Shown here piece by piece: positions 45,339 through 54,394 of a stretch of DNA of 64,000 bases. Position 1 is the stretch's first letter; each line of letters opens with the position of its first letter. The notes under the pieces are model-generated. The model did not search any database. It was not told where the DNA came from and was given only the letters and a program-made list of their open reading frames with translations. This DNA is from Thermococcus celericrescens (lineage in GTDB: Archaea; Methanobacteriota_B; Thermococci; Thermococcales; Thermococcaceae): the NCBI RefSeq assembly GCF_001484195.1, contig NZ_LLYW01000023.1, positions 1 through 64,000 of the forward strand, read 5' to 3'. Made by a program: the position numbers and the translations under genes.

Positions 45339-47147
45339 TCAAGCGGTCGCCCAGATGGGTATCCCTGCCTCAAGGAGCCTCTTGAGTTCCTTACCTATGG
45401 GCGTGCTCTTGCTGACCTTCACGAGCCCTTTCTTGCTCGGTGTGGCCGTGAAGACGTACTGCTCGCCGCCGTAGAACTTGAGCGGCCTCTTCGCGTAGTC
45501 CGGCGAGACGCGGAGGACTATGGTTTTCTTCTTCTCCTCGATCTCCACGGGGAGTTTCTCCTTGGGCTTGGCTTCCTCGCGCTCGGTGAAGCTCTTGACG
45601 TCGATGCTTATCCCTATCCTCTTCTCCAGCTCGGTGATTCTCTTGCCCTTCTTTCCGATTATCGCGGGGATGTCGAACTCGTCCGCGTAGATCACCGCCT
45701 TGTGGGGACTGACTATCTCGACCTCCGCATAGACATCGGGCAGGAACTTCTTTATCTCCTGCTTGAGCCTCTTCTCCGCGAGTTTTAGTGCGGGCGCCTT
45801 CTCCTCCTTCTTCACCGGGACGACGCTTATCTCCTCGCCGTAGGTGTATATCTCGTACTCGAGCTCGCCGGTCTCAAAGTCGCGGACTTCGATGACGGGC
45901 CTGGCGAGGTCCTCCTCCCTCATGCCGCTCGGCACCTTGACGAGGTACTCCAGCGTGAGAACCTTCGCGACCCTCCCTGCCTTGATGAAGAGGACTGTGT
46001 CAACTATCTGGGGAATCATTCCCAGCTCGACCCTTCCGATGAACCTCTGGACAGCGTCTATCGGCTTCGTTGCGTGGACGACACCGACCATCCCGACGCC
46101 GGCGAGCCTGAGGTCGGCGTAGATCTTAAAGTCGCTCGTCTTCCTCATCTCGTCGAATATCGTGTAGTCCGGCCTGACGAGGAGCAGTATATCGCCGGTC
46201 AGCTCCATCCTGCCGCTCAGGGCCGTATACTGGGTGATTTCCTCGCCCACCTGAAGATCGCGGGGCTTTTCCATGGTCTTCACTATCTTACCCATGCCCG
46301 CGTACCATTCCGCCAGGGCCTGGGCAAAGGTCGTCTTGCCCTCACCCGGCGCTCCCGCTATGAGTATGCCCTCCGCCTTGTCCGCCAGCCTCTCCAGGAG
46401 CTTTTCACTGAGCTCGTACTCCTCGATGTTCAGCTTCCTGACGGGTCTAACTGCCGTTATCTCTATCCTGTCCGCAAAGGGCGGCTTGGCGATGACTATC
46501 CTGTAGTTGCGGAGCTGGACGACGGTGGCGCCCGGCTCGTCGAGCTCTATGAAGCTCTCGGGGTCGCGCCTAGCCCTCTCCACTATGTCGTCCGCTATCT
46601 CCTCAAGCTCCCTATCGCTCAGAACCTCATCGCGGACGGGCACGAGCCTCCATTCGCCGGGCCGACCCTTCTTTGCGAACGGCCTCATGCCGCCCTTGAG
46701 GTGAACGCTCATTGTGGTCTCATCGAAGAAGTCCTCGAGGCGGTGCTGTACCTCCTTCTTCGCGGTCAGATAGACCACGTCTATGCCCTTGGCGATGGCC
46801 ACGTCCCTCTGAACCCTATCGCCCGTGATGAGCGTCGCTCCGAGGGCCTGTGCGGCCTCACGAACCATGCTGTCTATCTCGCCGGACTTCGCCCTCCGTA
46901 TCTGCCAGAGCTCGGGCCTCTCGCCGTAGAACTCGAGGAGGATTCTGTCACTGTCCGCCATCTCGCGGAGCTTTTTGAGCTCTTCGAGGCCCACGTGGCC
47001 TATGGCCTTTCCCTCGTTTGCCTGGTGCTCTATCTCGGCGATGACGGCTTCGGGAACCACAACCTTGACCTTCTCGCCAAACGACGAAAGGAACTGCGTG
47101 AGCCTGCCATCGACGATAACGCTCGTATCTGCAACGAATACTTTCAT
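45339..47147 (-). CDS. PIN domain - secretion-type ATPase - KH domain protein
   Basis: 602 aa, three-part protein typical of archaea. N-terminal PIN (VapC-like) domain with FVADTSVIVDG, E in IAEIEHQ, GEIDSMVREAA and TLITGDRVQRD, the acidic residues of a PIN ribonuclease. Middle PilT/VirB11-like ATPase domain with Walker A GAPGEGKTTFAQ and TIFDEMRKTSDF. C-terminal KH motif AIIGKKGKRITELEKRIG for RNA binding, then a ~60-residue tail. Likely an RNA-processing motor, but substrate unknown. ATG 47147 behind GGGGTGGGAGAG. Confidence 0.9.
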   Translation of the reverse strand: MKVFVADTSVIVDGRLTQFLSSFGEKVKVVVPEAVIAEIEHQANEGKAIGHVGLEELKKLREMADSDRILLEFYGERPELWQIRRAKSGEIDSMVREAAQALGATLITGDRVQRDVAIAKGIDVVYLTAKKEVQHRLEDFFDETTMSVHLKGGMRPFAKKGRPGEWRLVPVRDEVLSDRELEEIADDIVERARRDPESFIELDEPGATVVQLRNYRIVIAKPPFADRIEITAVRPVRKLNIEEYELSEKLLERLADKAEGILIAGAPGEGKTTFAQALAEWYAGMGKIVKTMEKPRDLQVGEEITQYTALSGRMELTGDILLLVRPDYTIFDEMRKTSDFKIYADLRLAGVGMVGVVHATKPIDAVQRFIGRVELGMIPQIVDTVLFIKAGRVAKVLTLEYLVKVPSGMREEDLARPVIEVRDFETGELEYEIYTYGEEISVVPVKKEEKAPALKLAEKRLKQEIKKFLPDVYAEVEIVSPHKAVIYADEFDIPAIIGKKGKRITELEKRIGISIDVKSFTEREEAKPKEKLPVEIEEKKKTIVLRVSPDYAKRPLKFYGGEQYVFTATPSKKGLVKVSKSTPIGKELKRLLEAGIPIWATA

Positions 47148-47229
47148 CTCTCCCACCCCTTTTCTCTCTCAACGTCCTCTGCGGCTAAAGGTTCATAAAG
47201 GTTTAGCCGAAAATAGGATGGGTGGGACG

Positions 47230-47967
47230 ATGGGAAGGCTTATCTCAATAGCCTCCGGCAAGGGGGGCACCGGAAAAACCACCACGACCGCGAATCTCTC
47301 CATAGCACTTGGTAAAATGGGATACAAGGTCTGTGCAGTTGATGCGGATTTAACCATGGCCAATCTAAGCCTGGTTATGGGAATAGATGACGCTTACACG
47401 ACGATCCATGACGTCCTCTCCGGCAGGACGGATATAAACAACGCCATATACGCCACGACCTACGAGAACGTCCACGTTATTCCCGCCTCTATAGACTGGG
47501 AGCACGTCATCCGGGCGGACCCAAGGAAGCTTCCCGAAACCATAAAACCCCTCAAAAAGAGTTTTGACTTCGTGATAATCGACTCCCCCGCGGGGCTCCA
47601 GATGGACGCCATGAACGCCATGATGAGCGGGGAGGAGGTTCTGCTCGTCACGAACCCCGAGATATCCTGCATCACGGACACGATGAAGGTGGGGATGGTT
47701 CTTAAAAAAGCCGGCCTCGTGGTTCTGGGCTTCGTGCTCAACCGCTACGGCAGGAGCGATAACGACATCCCGCCCGACGTAGCGGAGGAGGTCATGGAGA
47801 TTCCCCTGCTGGCGGTTATCCCGGAGGACCCACCGGTAAGGGAGGCGACGCTTGAGGGCATTCCCGTCGTCGAGTACAGGCCGAACTCTGCCGGTGCCCG
47901 GGCATTCATGGAGCTGGCGGAGAGGATAACCAGGATAGCCGGTCTCAAGGCAAAAGTGATGGTGTGA
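47230..47967 (+). CDS. minD: MinD/ParA-type ATPase
   Basis: 245-aa deviant Walker ATPase of the MinD family, which positions cellular structures. Deviant Walker A ASGKGGTGKTTTT, switch I VDADLTMANL, and switch II/Walker B VIIDSPAGLQMDAMN. The end (LAERITRIAGLKAKVMV) lacks the strong amphipathic membrane helix of bacterial MinD. ATG 47230 with GGGTGGGA upstream is preferred over the ATG at 47218. Divergent from the PIN-ATPase gene. Confidence 0.9.
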   Translation: MGRLISIASGKGGTGKTTTTANLSIALGKMGYKVCAVDADLTMANLSLVMGIDDAYTTIHDVLSGRTDINNAIYATTYENVHVIPASIDWEHVIRADPRKLPETIKPLKKSFDFVIIDSPAGLQMDAMNAMMSGEEVLLVTNPEISCITDTMKVGMVLKKAGLVVLGFVLNRYGRSDNDIPPDVAEEVMEIPLLAVIPEDPPVREATLEGIPVVEYRPNSAGARAFMELAERITRIAGLKAKVMV

Positions 47968-48011
47968 TTGTTCCCTTTCAAACTCGCTGAATTCCATGCG
48001 GAGGTGAGATT

Positions 48012-49016
48012 GTGGGGCCGAAGGTCTTCATCACCCGTGCAATTCCCGAAAACGGCATCGAACTCCTGAGGGAGCACTTTGAGGTCGAGGTCTGGGAGGA
48101 CGAGCACGAGATTCCGAGGGAAGTCCTGCTCGAGAAGGTTCGCGACGTTGATGCACTCGTTACCATGCTGAGCGAGAGGATGGACGCTGAAGTCTTTGAC
48201 AGCGCCCCCAGGTTGAGGATAGTGGCGAACTACGCGGTCGGCTACGACAACATAGACGTTGAGGAGGCAACGAGGCGCGGGATATACGTCACCAATACCC
48301 CCGACGTCCTCACCAACGCCACCGCTGACTTCGCCTGGACGCTTCTGCTCGCCGCCGCAAGGAGGCTCATAGAGGCGGATGGGTTCATCCGCTCAGGCGA
48401 ATGGAAAAAGCGCGGTATAGCCTGGCACCCGAGGATGCTGCTGGGCCACGACGTTTACGGAAAGACCATCGGCATAGTCGGCTTCGGGAGAATCGGCCAG
48501 GCGATAGCAAGGCGCGCCGGGGGCTTCGGGATGAGGATACTCTACAGCTCAAGAGCGAGGAAGCCCGAGGCCGAGAGGGAACTCAACGCGGAGTTCAGGC
48601 CCCTCGACGAGCTCCTGCGCGAGAGCGACTTCGTGGTTCTGGCCGTCCCGCTGACGAAGGAGACCCACTGCATGATAGGCGAACGGGAGCTTAAGCTCAT
48701 GAAGCCCACCGCGATACTCGTAAACATAGCGAGGGGCAAGGTCGTCGACACGGAGGCGCTCGTAAAGGCGCTCAAGGAGGGCTGGATAGCCGGTGCAGGC
48801 TTGGACGTCTACGAGGAGGAGCCGTACTACCACGAGGAGCTCTTCAACCTCGACAACGTGGTTCTGGCCCCCCACATAGGTAGCGCCACCCATGGTGCCA
48901 GAGAAGGAATGGCCGAGCTCGTGGCCAGGAACCTCATAGCCTTCAAAAACGGTGAGGTTCCGCCGACGCTCGTTAATGGAGGAGTGGTGAAAATTAGAAA
49001 GCCCGGATTCGAGTAG
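48012..49016 (+). CDS. gyaR: glyoxylate reductase
   Basis: 334-aa D-2-hydroxyacid dehydrogenase; reduces glyoxylate to glycolate with NADH/NADPH. Rossmann motif [16 protein letters not shown], substrate region [13 protein letters not shown], catalytic Arg in NIARGKVVD, Glu in [11 protein letters not shown] context and His in [11 protein letters not shown] start at 48012 behind GAGGTGAGATT. Closely matches the characterised Thermococcus/Pyrococcus enzymes. Confidence 0.95.
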   Translation: MGPKVFITRAIPENGIELLREHFEVEVWEDEHEIPREVLLEKVRDVDALVTMLSERMDAEVFDSAPRLRIVANYAVGYDNIDVEEATRRGIYVTNTPDVLTNATADFAWTLLLAAARRLIEADGFIRSGEWKKRGIAWHPRMLLGHDVYGKTIGIVGFGRIGQAIARRAGGFGMRILYSSRARKPEAERELNAEFRPLDELLRESDFVVLAVPLTKETHCMIGERELKLMKPTAILVNIARGKVVDTEALVKALKEGWIAGAGLDVYEEEPYYHEELFNLDNVVLAPHIGSATHGAREGMAELVARNLIAFKNGEVPPTLVNGGVVKIRKPGFE

Positions 49017-49044
49017 TTCCCGGGCTTCCCCTGGTTTTTGGCCC

Positions 49045-49098
49045 TGCGATGATGATGCTTAACCGGCTGATGGTGATGAACTGGACCCGTGCCCGAGC
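49045..49098 (+). ncRNA. candidate box C/D guide RNA
   Basis: Between gyaR and nurA: C box ATGATGA (49049-49055), 11-nt guide TGCTTAACCGG, D' box CTGA (49067-49070), C' box GTGATGA (49073-49079), a 13-nt second guide ACTGGACCCGTGC, and a D box that would have to be CCGA (49093-49096), one base off consensus. Flanking GC/GC could close the terminal stem. The 2-nt D'-C' spacer is short. The 5' guide would target CCGGUUAAGCA. Confidence 0.4.
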
Positions 49099-49099
49099 C

Positions 49100-50326
49100 T
49101 CACTCCAGCGGCTCCCTCCCGTAGCGCAGGAAGCTCAGGAACCGTTCATCCTCTCCCACCAGCGCGCTCAGCACCGCGCTCACGTATGCGTCGAACTCCT
49201 GCTTTTTGATGACAACGGAATGGTGGGCGTACTCCAAGGGGATGACGTATTCATCCTCCGCGACGGAGAGCATCATCGAGAGTGTTTCAAGGGCATCCCG
49301 CTCGCTCTCACCGGGTACCTCCAGAAGGTATATGACGCCGCCGTCCACGAAGCGGACGTAGAAAGGCTGCACCTTTACTCTGTAGCCGTCTTTGGTCTTG
49401 TCGAGGAGCCTCATGAGGTTCCCAAAGTGCCCCATATCCATAAGTTTCTCCACGACATCCGGGAACTTCCTCTTCTCCTCCCGTGAGTACCTGAACGGTA
49501 CGTAGCCCGCCTCCTTTGAAATCATGTCTAGGACAGGGACGTCGAGCATTGGGGTGCCCGGCCATACCTGCCTCACTATGTCGTCGCGGTAGAAGGTTTT
49601 GGCTATCGCGGCGGTTCTGGCGGCGAGGAGCCTGTCGAGGGCGTGGAGGAACTCAAGGTATTCCAGGAGGATTATCACGTCCTCATAATCGTCCTGCCAG
49701 CGGGTTATCTTGGCCTCCTCGACGCCCCTTTCCTTGAGCAGCGTGAAGATTCCCTTCCTGCCATCCCCCCTCGCAACGAGGGTCGGAGCGTTTATGATGC
49801 CGTCCCTCTCAAGCGTCTCCAGCCAGGACTCCCATTTCTCGTCCAAGAGCTTTAGAAAGCCATCCGCCAGGGCAACCAGCTCGTCGCTGTGCCTCTTGAA
49901 CATTTTATCCGTGTTGCTCCCGATATAGCTGGGGGGACGAATTATCGAGCCGCTTATCGTGCCGTCCATCAGCACCAGCTCGGCCCCCATCTCCGATGCC
50001 ATGGCCCCTATGCGCTTCTCGAGGAGCTCCATGTGAATCCTTATCCTCTCGTCGACGTGCTTGTACGGCGACACGAAGCCGACTTCGCTCCAGTGGTACA
50101 GGTTCTCCCCGATGGCGACCGAGGCGACGCCGTAGATTATCGCCCCGCTGAGGCGCTTCATCATTCTGCTGCCGTCAACGGCGTAAACGCTGGCCCTTTT
50201 GGGCTCGGGGAAGGGCAGCCACTGATAGCTCTTCGATATCTCCCGGGTGAGTTCTTCCATGAGCTCCAGCTGGTTCTTCAGGTAGTCCCTCATCGCCCTT
50301 ACGTGGGCGTCGCTAATACGCTCCAA
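49100..50326 (-). CDS. nurA: DNA end-resection nuclease NurA
   Basis: 408 aa. 5'-3' exonuclease working with HerA to resect DNA ends. Catalytic acids in AVDGSRMMKRLSG and LVLMDGTISGS, plus the C-terminal His-rich motif YAHHSVVIKKQEF. Last gene of the herA-mre11-rad50-nurA operon; its start overlaps the rad50 end by 14 bp. Complete. Confidence 0.94.
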   Translation of the reverse strand: MERISDAHVRAMRDYLKNQLELMEELTREISKSYQWLPFPEPKRASVYAVDGSRMMKRLSGAIIYGVASVAIGENLYHWSEVGFVSPYKHVDERIRIHMELLEKRIGAMASEMGAELVLMDGTISGSIIRPPSYIGSNTDKMFKRHSDELVALADGFLKLLDEKWESWLETLERDGIINAPTLVARGDGRKGIFTLLKERGVEEAKITRWQDDYEDVIILLEYLEFLHALDRLLAARTAAIAKTFYRDDIVRQVWPGTPMLDVPVLDMISKEAGYVPFRYSREEKRKFPDVVEKLMDMGHFGNLMRLLDKTKDGYRVKVQPFYVRFVDGGVIYLLEVPGESERDALETLSMMLSVAEDEYVIPLEYAHHSVVIKKQEFDAYVSAVLSALVGEDERFLSFLRYGREPLE

Positions 50327-52976
50327 TGCTCTCCACCTCCACGCGGCTCTTGCCGCCGACGTTCAGGACCCTTATCACGTAGTCCGCCGCGTCCTTCAGC
50401 TCCTCGTCGTGGGAAACAATTATGACCTGCGGTATCTTCCTCAGCTGGCTCGATATTATCTCCACGAGCTTCTTCCTGCGCTCCTCATCCAGGAAGGGCG
50501 TGGGCTCGTCCAGGATCAGAAGCTCAAGGTTCCCCACCTTGTAGAGCGAGAGCGCCAGGCGGAAGGCCAGGCCGAGCGCTATTCTCTCCCCACCGCTCAG
50601 GAATTCCAGACCGACCTCGTTACCGGCGTAGAGCACCTTCAGCTCTATCCGCTCCTTTCCGAACTTCTTCTCGCGTTTGAGCTTTATCCCCTGGTACTTG
50701 CCCTCCGTCATCTCCGAGAAGGTCTCGCCGGCGAGCTTCTGCACCTCCTCGAGCCCCCTGAGTTCCTCCTCGGCCTTGAGCCTCGCTACCTTCTCCTTGA
50801 AAGCGGTCATGTCTGCCATAGCCTTCTCGACGGTCTCCAGCTCCTTTTCGGCCCCTTCTATCTCCTTCCTCTTTGCCTTCAGCTCGTCGAGGAGCTTCAT
50901 CATCTCGTCCCCCAGCTCTTCGGCACCCTTGAGCTCCGTTCTGGCTTTCTCAAGTTCCCTCGCGGTCGCCATGTACCTCTTCTCGGCCTCGGCGTAGGCT
51001 TCCTCCGAGAACTCCCGCGAGAGTTTTTCCATCTCGGCCCCCAGCTCCTTGAACCCCCCCTCCAGTTTTCTGAGGGCCTCGATGCTCTCATCGAGCCTCT
51101 TCTCCAGGAGGGAGAGCTTCTTCTTCGTCCTCTCAAGCTGGACCGGGACGTCCTTGAGCGAGAGGTACTCGCGGTAAGATGGCTCGAGCTCCTTCATCCT
51201 TTCCTCAACAGCCTCGAACGAGCCGAAGCCCTCGTTCTTCAGCCTTTCCATTATCTCCCCTGTTTCCCTGCCTATCTCCTGGAGCTTTTTCTCTATCCTC
51301 CCCAGCTCGTCTTTTGCTTTCTCAAGCTCCTCAAGCTCCTCTCTGAGGTGCCTCAGCTCCTTCTTTATCTCGATGAGCCTTGCCTTGGCCTTTTCAAACT
51401 CCTCCGCGGCCTTCTCAAGTTCCACCAGGTCGTACTTCGCCAGCTTCTCCTCGACCTCCCTTAGGAGGTCCGCCGTCTTCTTCAGCCTTATGAGCTTTGA
51501 CTCCCTCTTGATAATCCCCTTGAGCTCTATTTCCCGTTCATTGAGTTTTTTGAGCTTCTTTGATAGCTTATTCAGCTTCTTCTCGATGGAGGTTATCTCG
51601 GCGTCGTACTCTGCCTGTATCTCCTCCTCGTCGTGCTCCTCGATGGGCCTCTTGCACAGCGGGCAGACCCTGGCGCCTTCCAGCTTGGAGAGGTTCTCGA
51701 TGAGGCTCTCCTTCAGTCCGTTGAGAGTCGCGATCTCCTCCCTTATCCCGGTCACTTCCTCGCGGAGGTTCTCAAGCTCCTCCTTGGCGTTCTCGACAGC
51801 TTTTAGCTCCTTTTCCAGGCTCTCAGGGGTAACCCCTGCCCGCTCGAGTTCTCTCAGGTACCTCTCCGCCTCGGCCTTCCGCTGGAGGGCGCGCTGGTAG
51901 AGGCCGTTCTTCCTCTTCAGCTCCTCGTAGGTCTCGCGGAGGGACTTTTCCTCCCCTTCGAGCTCCGCTATCTTTGCGGAGACCTCATCGATCCTGGCGG
52001 CTCTCTCCTCAAGGGTCTTTTTCTTTTCCGCCAGTCTTGCTTCGGCGGTTTCAAGCTTTGCCAGCTCGTCTTTGAGGGAGAGGAGCGACTTCAGCTTCAG
52101 GTACTCCTTTTCGAGGGGTTCGAGCTCCTTGAGGCGTGCGAGCTTATCCTCGAGCTCTCCTATCTCCTTCTTTACTTCCTCGATCTGGGCTTCATAGTCC
52201 TCTATTCTACCCCTCTCGGCCTCTATCCTCTGCTCAAGAACTGCCCTCTTCTTCTCCAGGCTCTCAAGCTCTCTCTTCAGGGCCTTGAGGCGCGAGTAAT
52301 CCTCCTCCGCTTTCCTGAAGGCCCCTTCGAGTTCTCCAACTCTCTTCCGGAGCTCGCTTATCCTCCTCAGCGTCTCGGAGAAGCGCCTTTGAGCCTCGCG
52401 GAGGTTCTCCTCCACCTCGGCCTTTCTCTCGATGAGCTTCCTGAGGTACTCCCTCCTCCGCTTGAGTTCCCTTATCACGTCCGCCGCGTTCCTCTCGGCG
52501 TTCTCATAGTCCTCTATGCCCAGAACCTTGCGCAGGACCTTTTCCATTACCTCACGGTTCGTGATTATACCCTCTATCTCACCCTGCCTTATGTAGAGCG
52601 CGTTGGTGAATACCTGGATTGGGTAGACGTTCCTCTCGACCCAGCGCGCCACGTCGGAGCTCTTCTCCGCTATCGTTTCCCTGCCCTCAAGGAGCTCGCT
52701 CTTCTTGGAGTCCCTGACGATTCTGTAGCTCTTCCCGTTGTGCTCGAACTCCAGTGTTAATCCCAGTCCCCCTGTCGAGCCGACGCGGGTGTTTGCCTGA
52801 AGGTAGCCCCTCGGGAAGCTCGGGTGCCCCATGTAGAGGGCCGCGAAAATCGCCTCAAGGATCGAGCTTTTGCCGGCGCCGTTCTGGCCTATCAGCAGGT
52901 TTATGCCGTCGCTGAACTCCACTTCGCCCATCTCGTGTGCCCTGAAGTTCCTGATCTTTATTCTCCTTATCCTCAT
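50313..52976 (-). CDS. rad50: DNA double-strand break repair ATPase Rad50
   Basis: 887 aa. SMC-like ATPase of the Mre11-Rad50 complex. N-terminal Walker A IGQNGAGKSS (about residues 30-38), first coiled coil, zinc hook CPLCK (CxxC) at about residue 440, second coiled coil, then signature LSGGERIALG and Walker B LLILDEPTPF. ATG 52976 (MRIRRIKIRNFRAHE) is chosen because it overlaps the mre11 stop by 4 bp; the longer frame upstream is inside mre11. Confidence 0.96.
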   Translation of the reverse strand: MRIRRIKIRNFRAHEMGEVEFSDGINLLIGQNGAGKSSILEAIFAALYMGHPSFPRGYLQANTRVGSTGGLGLTLEFEHNGKSYRIVRDSKKSELLEGRETIAEKSSDVARWVERNVYPIQVFTNALYIRQGEIEGIITNREVMEKVLRKVLGIEDYENAERNAADVIRELKRRREYLRKLIERKAEVEENLREAQRRFSETLRRISELRKRVGELEGAFRKAEEDYSRLKALKRELESLEKKRAVLEQRIEAERGRIEDYEAQIEEVKKEIGELEDKLARLKELEPLEKEYLKLKSLLSLKDELAKLETAEARLAEKKKTLEERAARIDEVSAKIAELEGEEKSLRETYEELKRKNGLYQRALQRKAEAERYLRELERAGVTPESLEKELKAVENAKEELENLREEVTGIREEIATLNGLKESLIENLSKLEGARVCPLCKRPIEEHDEEEIQAEYDAEITSIEKKLNKLSKKLKKLNEREIELKGIIKRESKLIRLKKTADLLREVEEKLAKYDLVELEKAAEEFEKAKARLIEIKKELRHLREELEELEKAKDELGRIEKKLQEIGRETGEIMERLKNEGFGSFEAVEERMKELEPSYREYLSLKDVPVQLERTKKKLSLLEKRLDESIEALRKLEGGFKELGAEMEKLSREFSEEAYAEAEKRYMATARELEKARTELKGAEELGDEMMKLLDELKAKRKEIEGAEKELETVEKAMADMTAFKEKVARLKAEEELRGLEEVQKLAGETFSEMTEGKYQGIKLKREKKFGKERIELKVLYAGNEVGLEFLSGGERIALGLAFRLALSLYKVGNLELLILDEPTPFLDEERRKKLVEIISSQLRKIPQVIIVSHDEELKDAADYVIRVLNVGGKSRVEVESIGAY

Positions 52977-54379
52977 TGCCCACCCCTCCTGAGCCACGCG
53001 TCGAGGCTCGATGGGTTTTTGGGTTTAGAAACGGGTTTGGGTTTTTTGGGAGGCTCTTTCCCCAGATCTTTTTCCGGTCTGGGCTTCTCCGGCTTGGCGG
53101 TGCTCTCGGACACCTTCTCCTCGGGTTCTTCCTTCCTTTCAGTCTCCAGAACTTTCCGAGCTTTTTCAGGGATTCCCTTCTCGTATCTCCCAATCAGCCA
53201 GGAGACGAACTCGGTGAGCCCCTCGGAGAACTCCTTCGGGGAGACCCTCAGGTTCAGGAGGAGCTCCCGCTCCCATTCTGTGAACAGCTCCTCCTCGCTC
53301 AGCCTCTCCTTGGAAAGCACCGTCTCCCCAACGACCCTGCTCCTGAAGGTGTAGTACGTTATCCCCGAATCTTTAAGGAGGTCGTTGAACTCGGCCAGGC
53401 TCACTCCACCTTTAATCGTCCCTTCGAGCGTTATAACCGCTATCGCGTCCTTCGGGACGAGCGAGGCGGCCTCCTCAACCCTCTTCCTGAGCTGGGACTT
53501 GCTATCCCCCTCCACCCTGATCGAGTAGAACGGCCTCGCATCGACTTCCACGAACTCCGGCCGAAAGTCCTCGACGATGTAGAAACCCTTCGGCCCCTCC
53601 CTGCTCTCCATGACCTTCGGCTTTTTGTCCCTCAGGGAGTAGCGGACTATGTGACTCGCCTCCCTTACCTCCGTCCTCTCCAGCGAGCCCGGATAGACTA
53701 AAGGCCCGCTCAGGCCCGTCTGGGCCGTTTCCGCTATCCTCCTCACGTGGATGTGGCCGAGGGCGTAGTAGGAAAAGCCGTCGGGAAGCTCGTTGAGCTT
53801 CAGGTCAAAGGCGTCCTGGTAGGGCGTGTCCTTGGCGAGGTAATCGACCGCCTGGTGGAGCATCAGGATGCCCTTCTTTCCCTTGAAGAGTGCCTTGAGA
53901 ACGTTTACAGCGCCGTCCTGCCTTATGAGCTGCCAGCGGGTGTGGTGCCTGAGGCCGTGGATTTCAACGTCCCCGACCTGCCCCCAGACGAGGTAGCGGT
54001 TCTCACTTATCTTCCTGCTCCTCTGGAACTCACCCTCCCTCGGCTCCCTCTTCAGCCCGATGGTGTATATCAGCCCGAGATGCTCAAGGAGGTCGAAGAC
54101 CGAGGTTTCCCTTATGGTCTTGTCGTGGTTGCCCTCTATCGCAAAGATCGGGATTCCCTTCCGCCTCGGAAGCTCAAGGACCTCAACCGCGTCGCGTATC
54201 GTCTTTGGGGACGGCCTGCTCACGTGGAAGAGGTCGCCGGCGATGAGTATGAAGTCCACCCTGGCTTTCACGGCCTTCTCGATGGACTCCCTGAAGACCT
54301 TGAGGTAGTCGTCGTAGCGGAAGGGCTGGTTGAACTGCTCCCTGCCGAGGTGGACGTCAGCGATGTGCGCGAACTTCAT
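52973..54379 (-). CDS. mre11: DNA double-strand break repair nuclease Mre11
   Basis: 468 aa. Mn-dependent phosphodiesterase/exonuclease. Motifs: HIADVHLG (I), IAGDLFH (II), EGNHD (III), LMLHQAVD and YALGHIHVR (IV-V). The C-terminal ~90 residues are Pro/Lys/Glu-rich (ESTAKPEKPRPEKD) and should hold the Rad50-binding region. Translation coupled with rad50; 15 bp behind herA. Confidence 0.96.
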   Translation of the reverse strand: MKFAHIADVHLGREQFNQPFRYDDYLKVFRESIEKAVKARVDFILIAGDLFHVSRPSPKTIRDAVEVLELPRRKGIPIFAIEGNHDKTIRETSVFDLLEHLGLIYTIGLKREPREGEFQRSRKISENRYLVWGQVGDVEIHGLRHHTRWQLIRQDGAVNVLKALFKGKKGILMLHQAVDYLAKDTPYQDAFDLKLNELPDGFSYYALGHIHVRRIAETAQTGLSGPLVYPGSLERTEVREASHIVRYSLRDKKPKVMESREGPKGFYIVEDFRPEFVEVDARPFYSIRVEGDSKSQLRKRVEEAASLVPKDAIAVITLEGTIKGGVSLAEFNDLLKDSGITYYTFRSRVVGETVLSKERLSEEELFTEWERELLLNLRVSPKEFSEGLTEFVSWLIGRYEKGIPEKARKVLETERKEEPEEKVSESTAKPEKPRPEKDLGKEPPKKPKPVSKPKNPSSLDAWLRRGGQ

Positions 54380-54394
54380 GGCTCATCACCGGCT

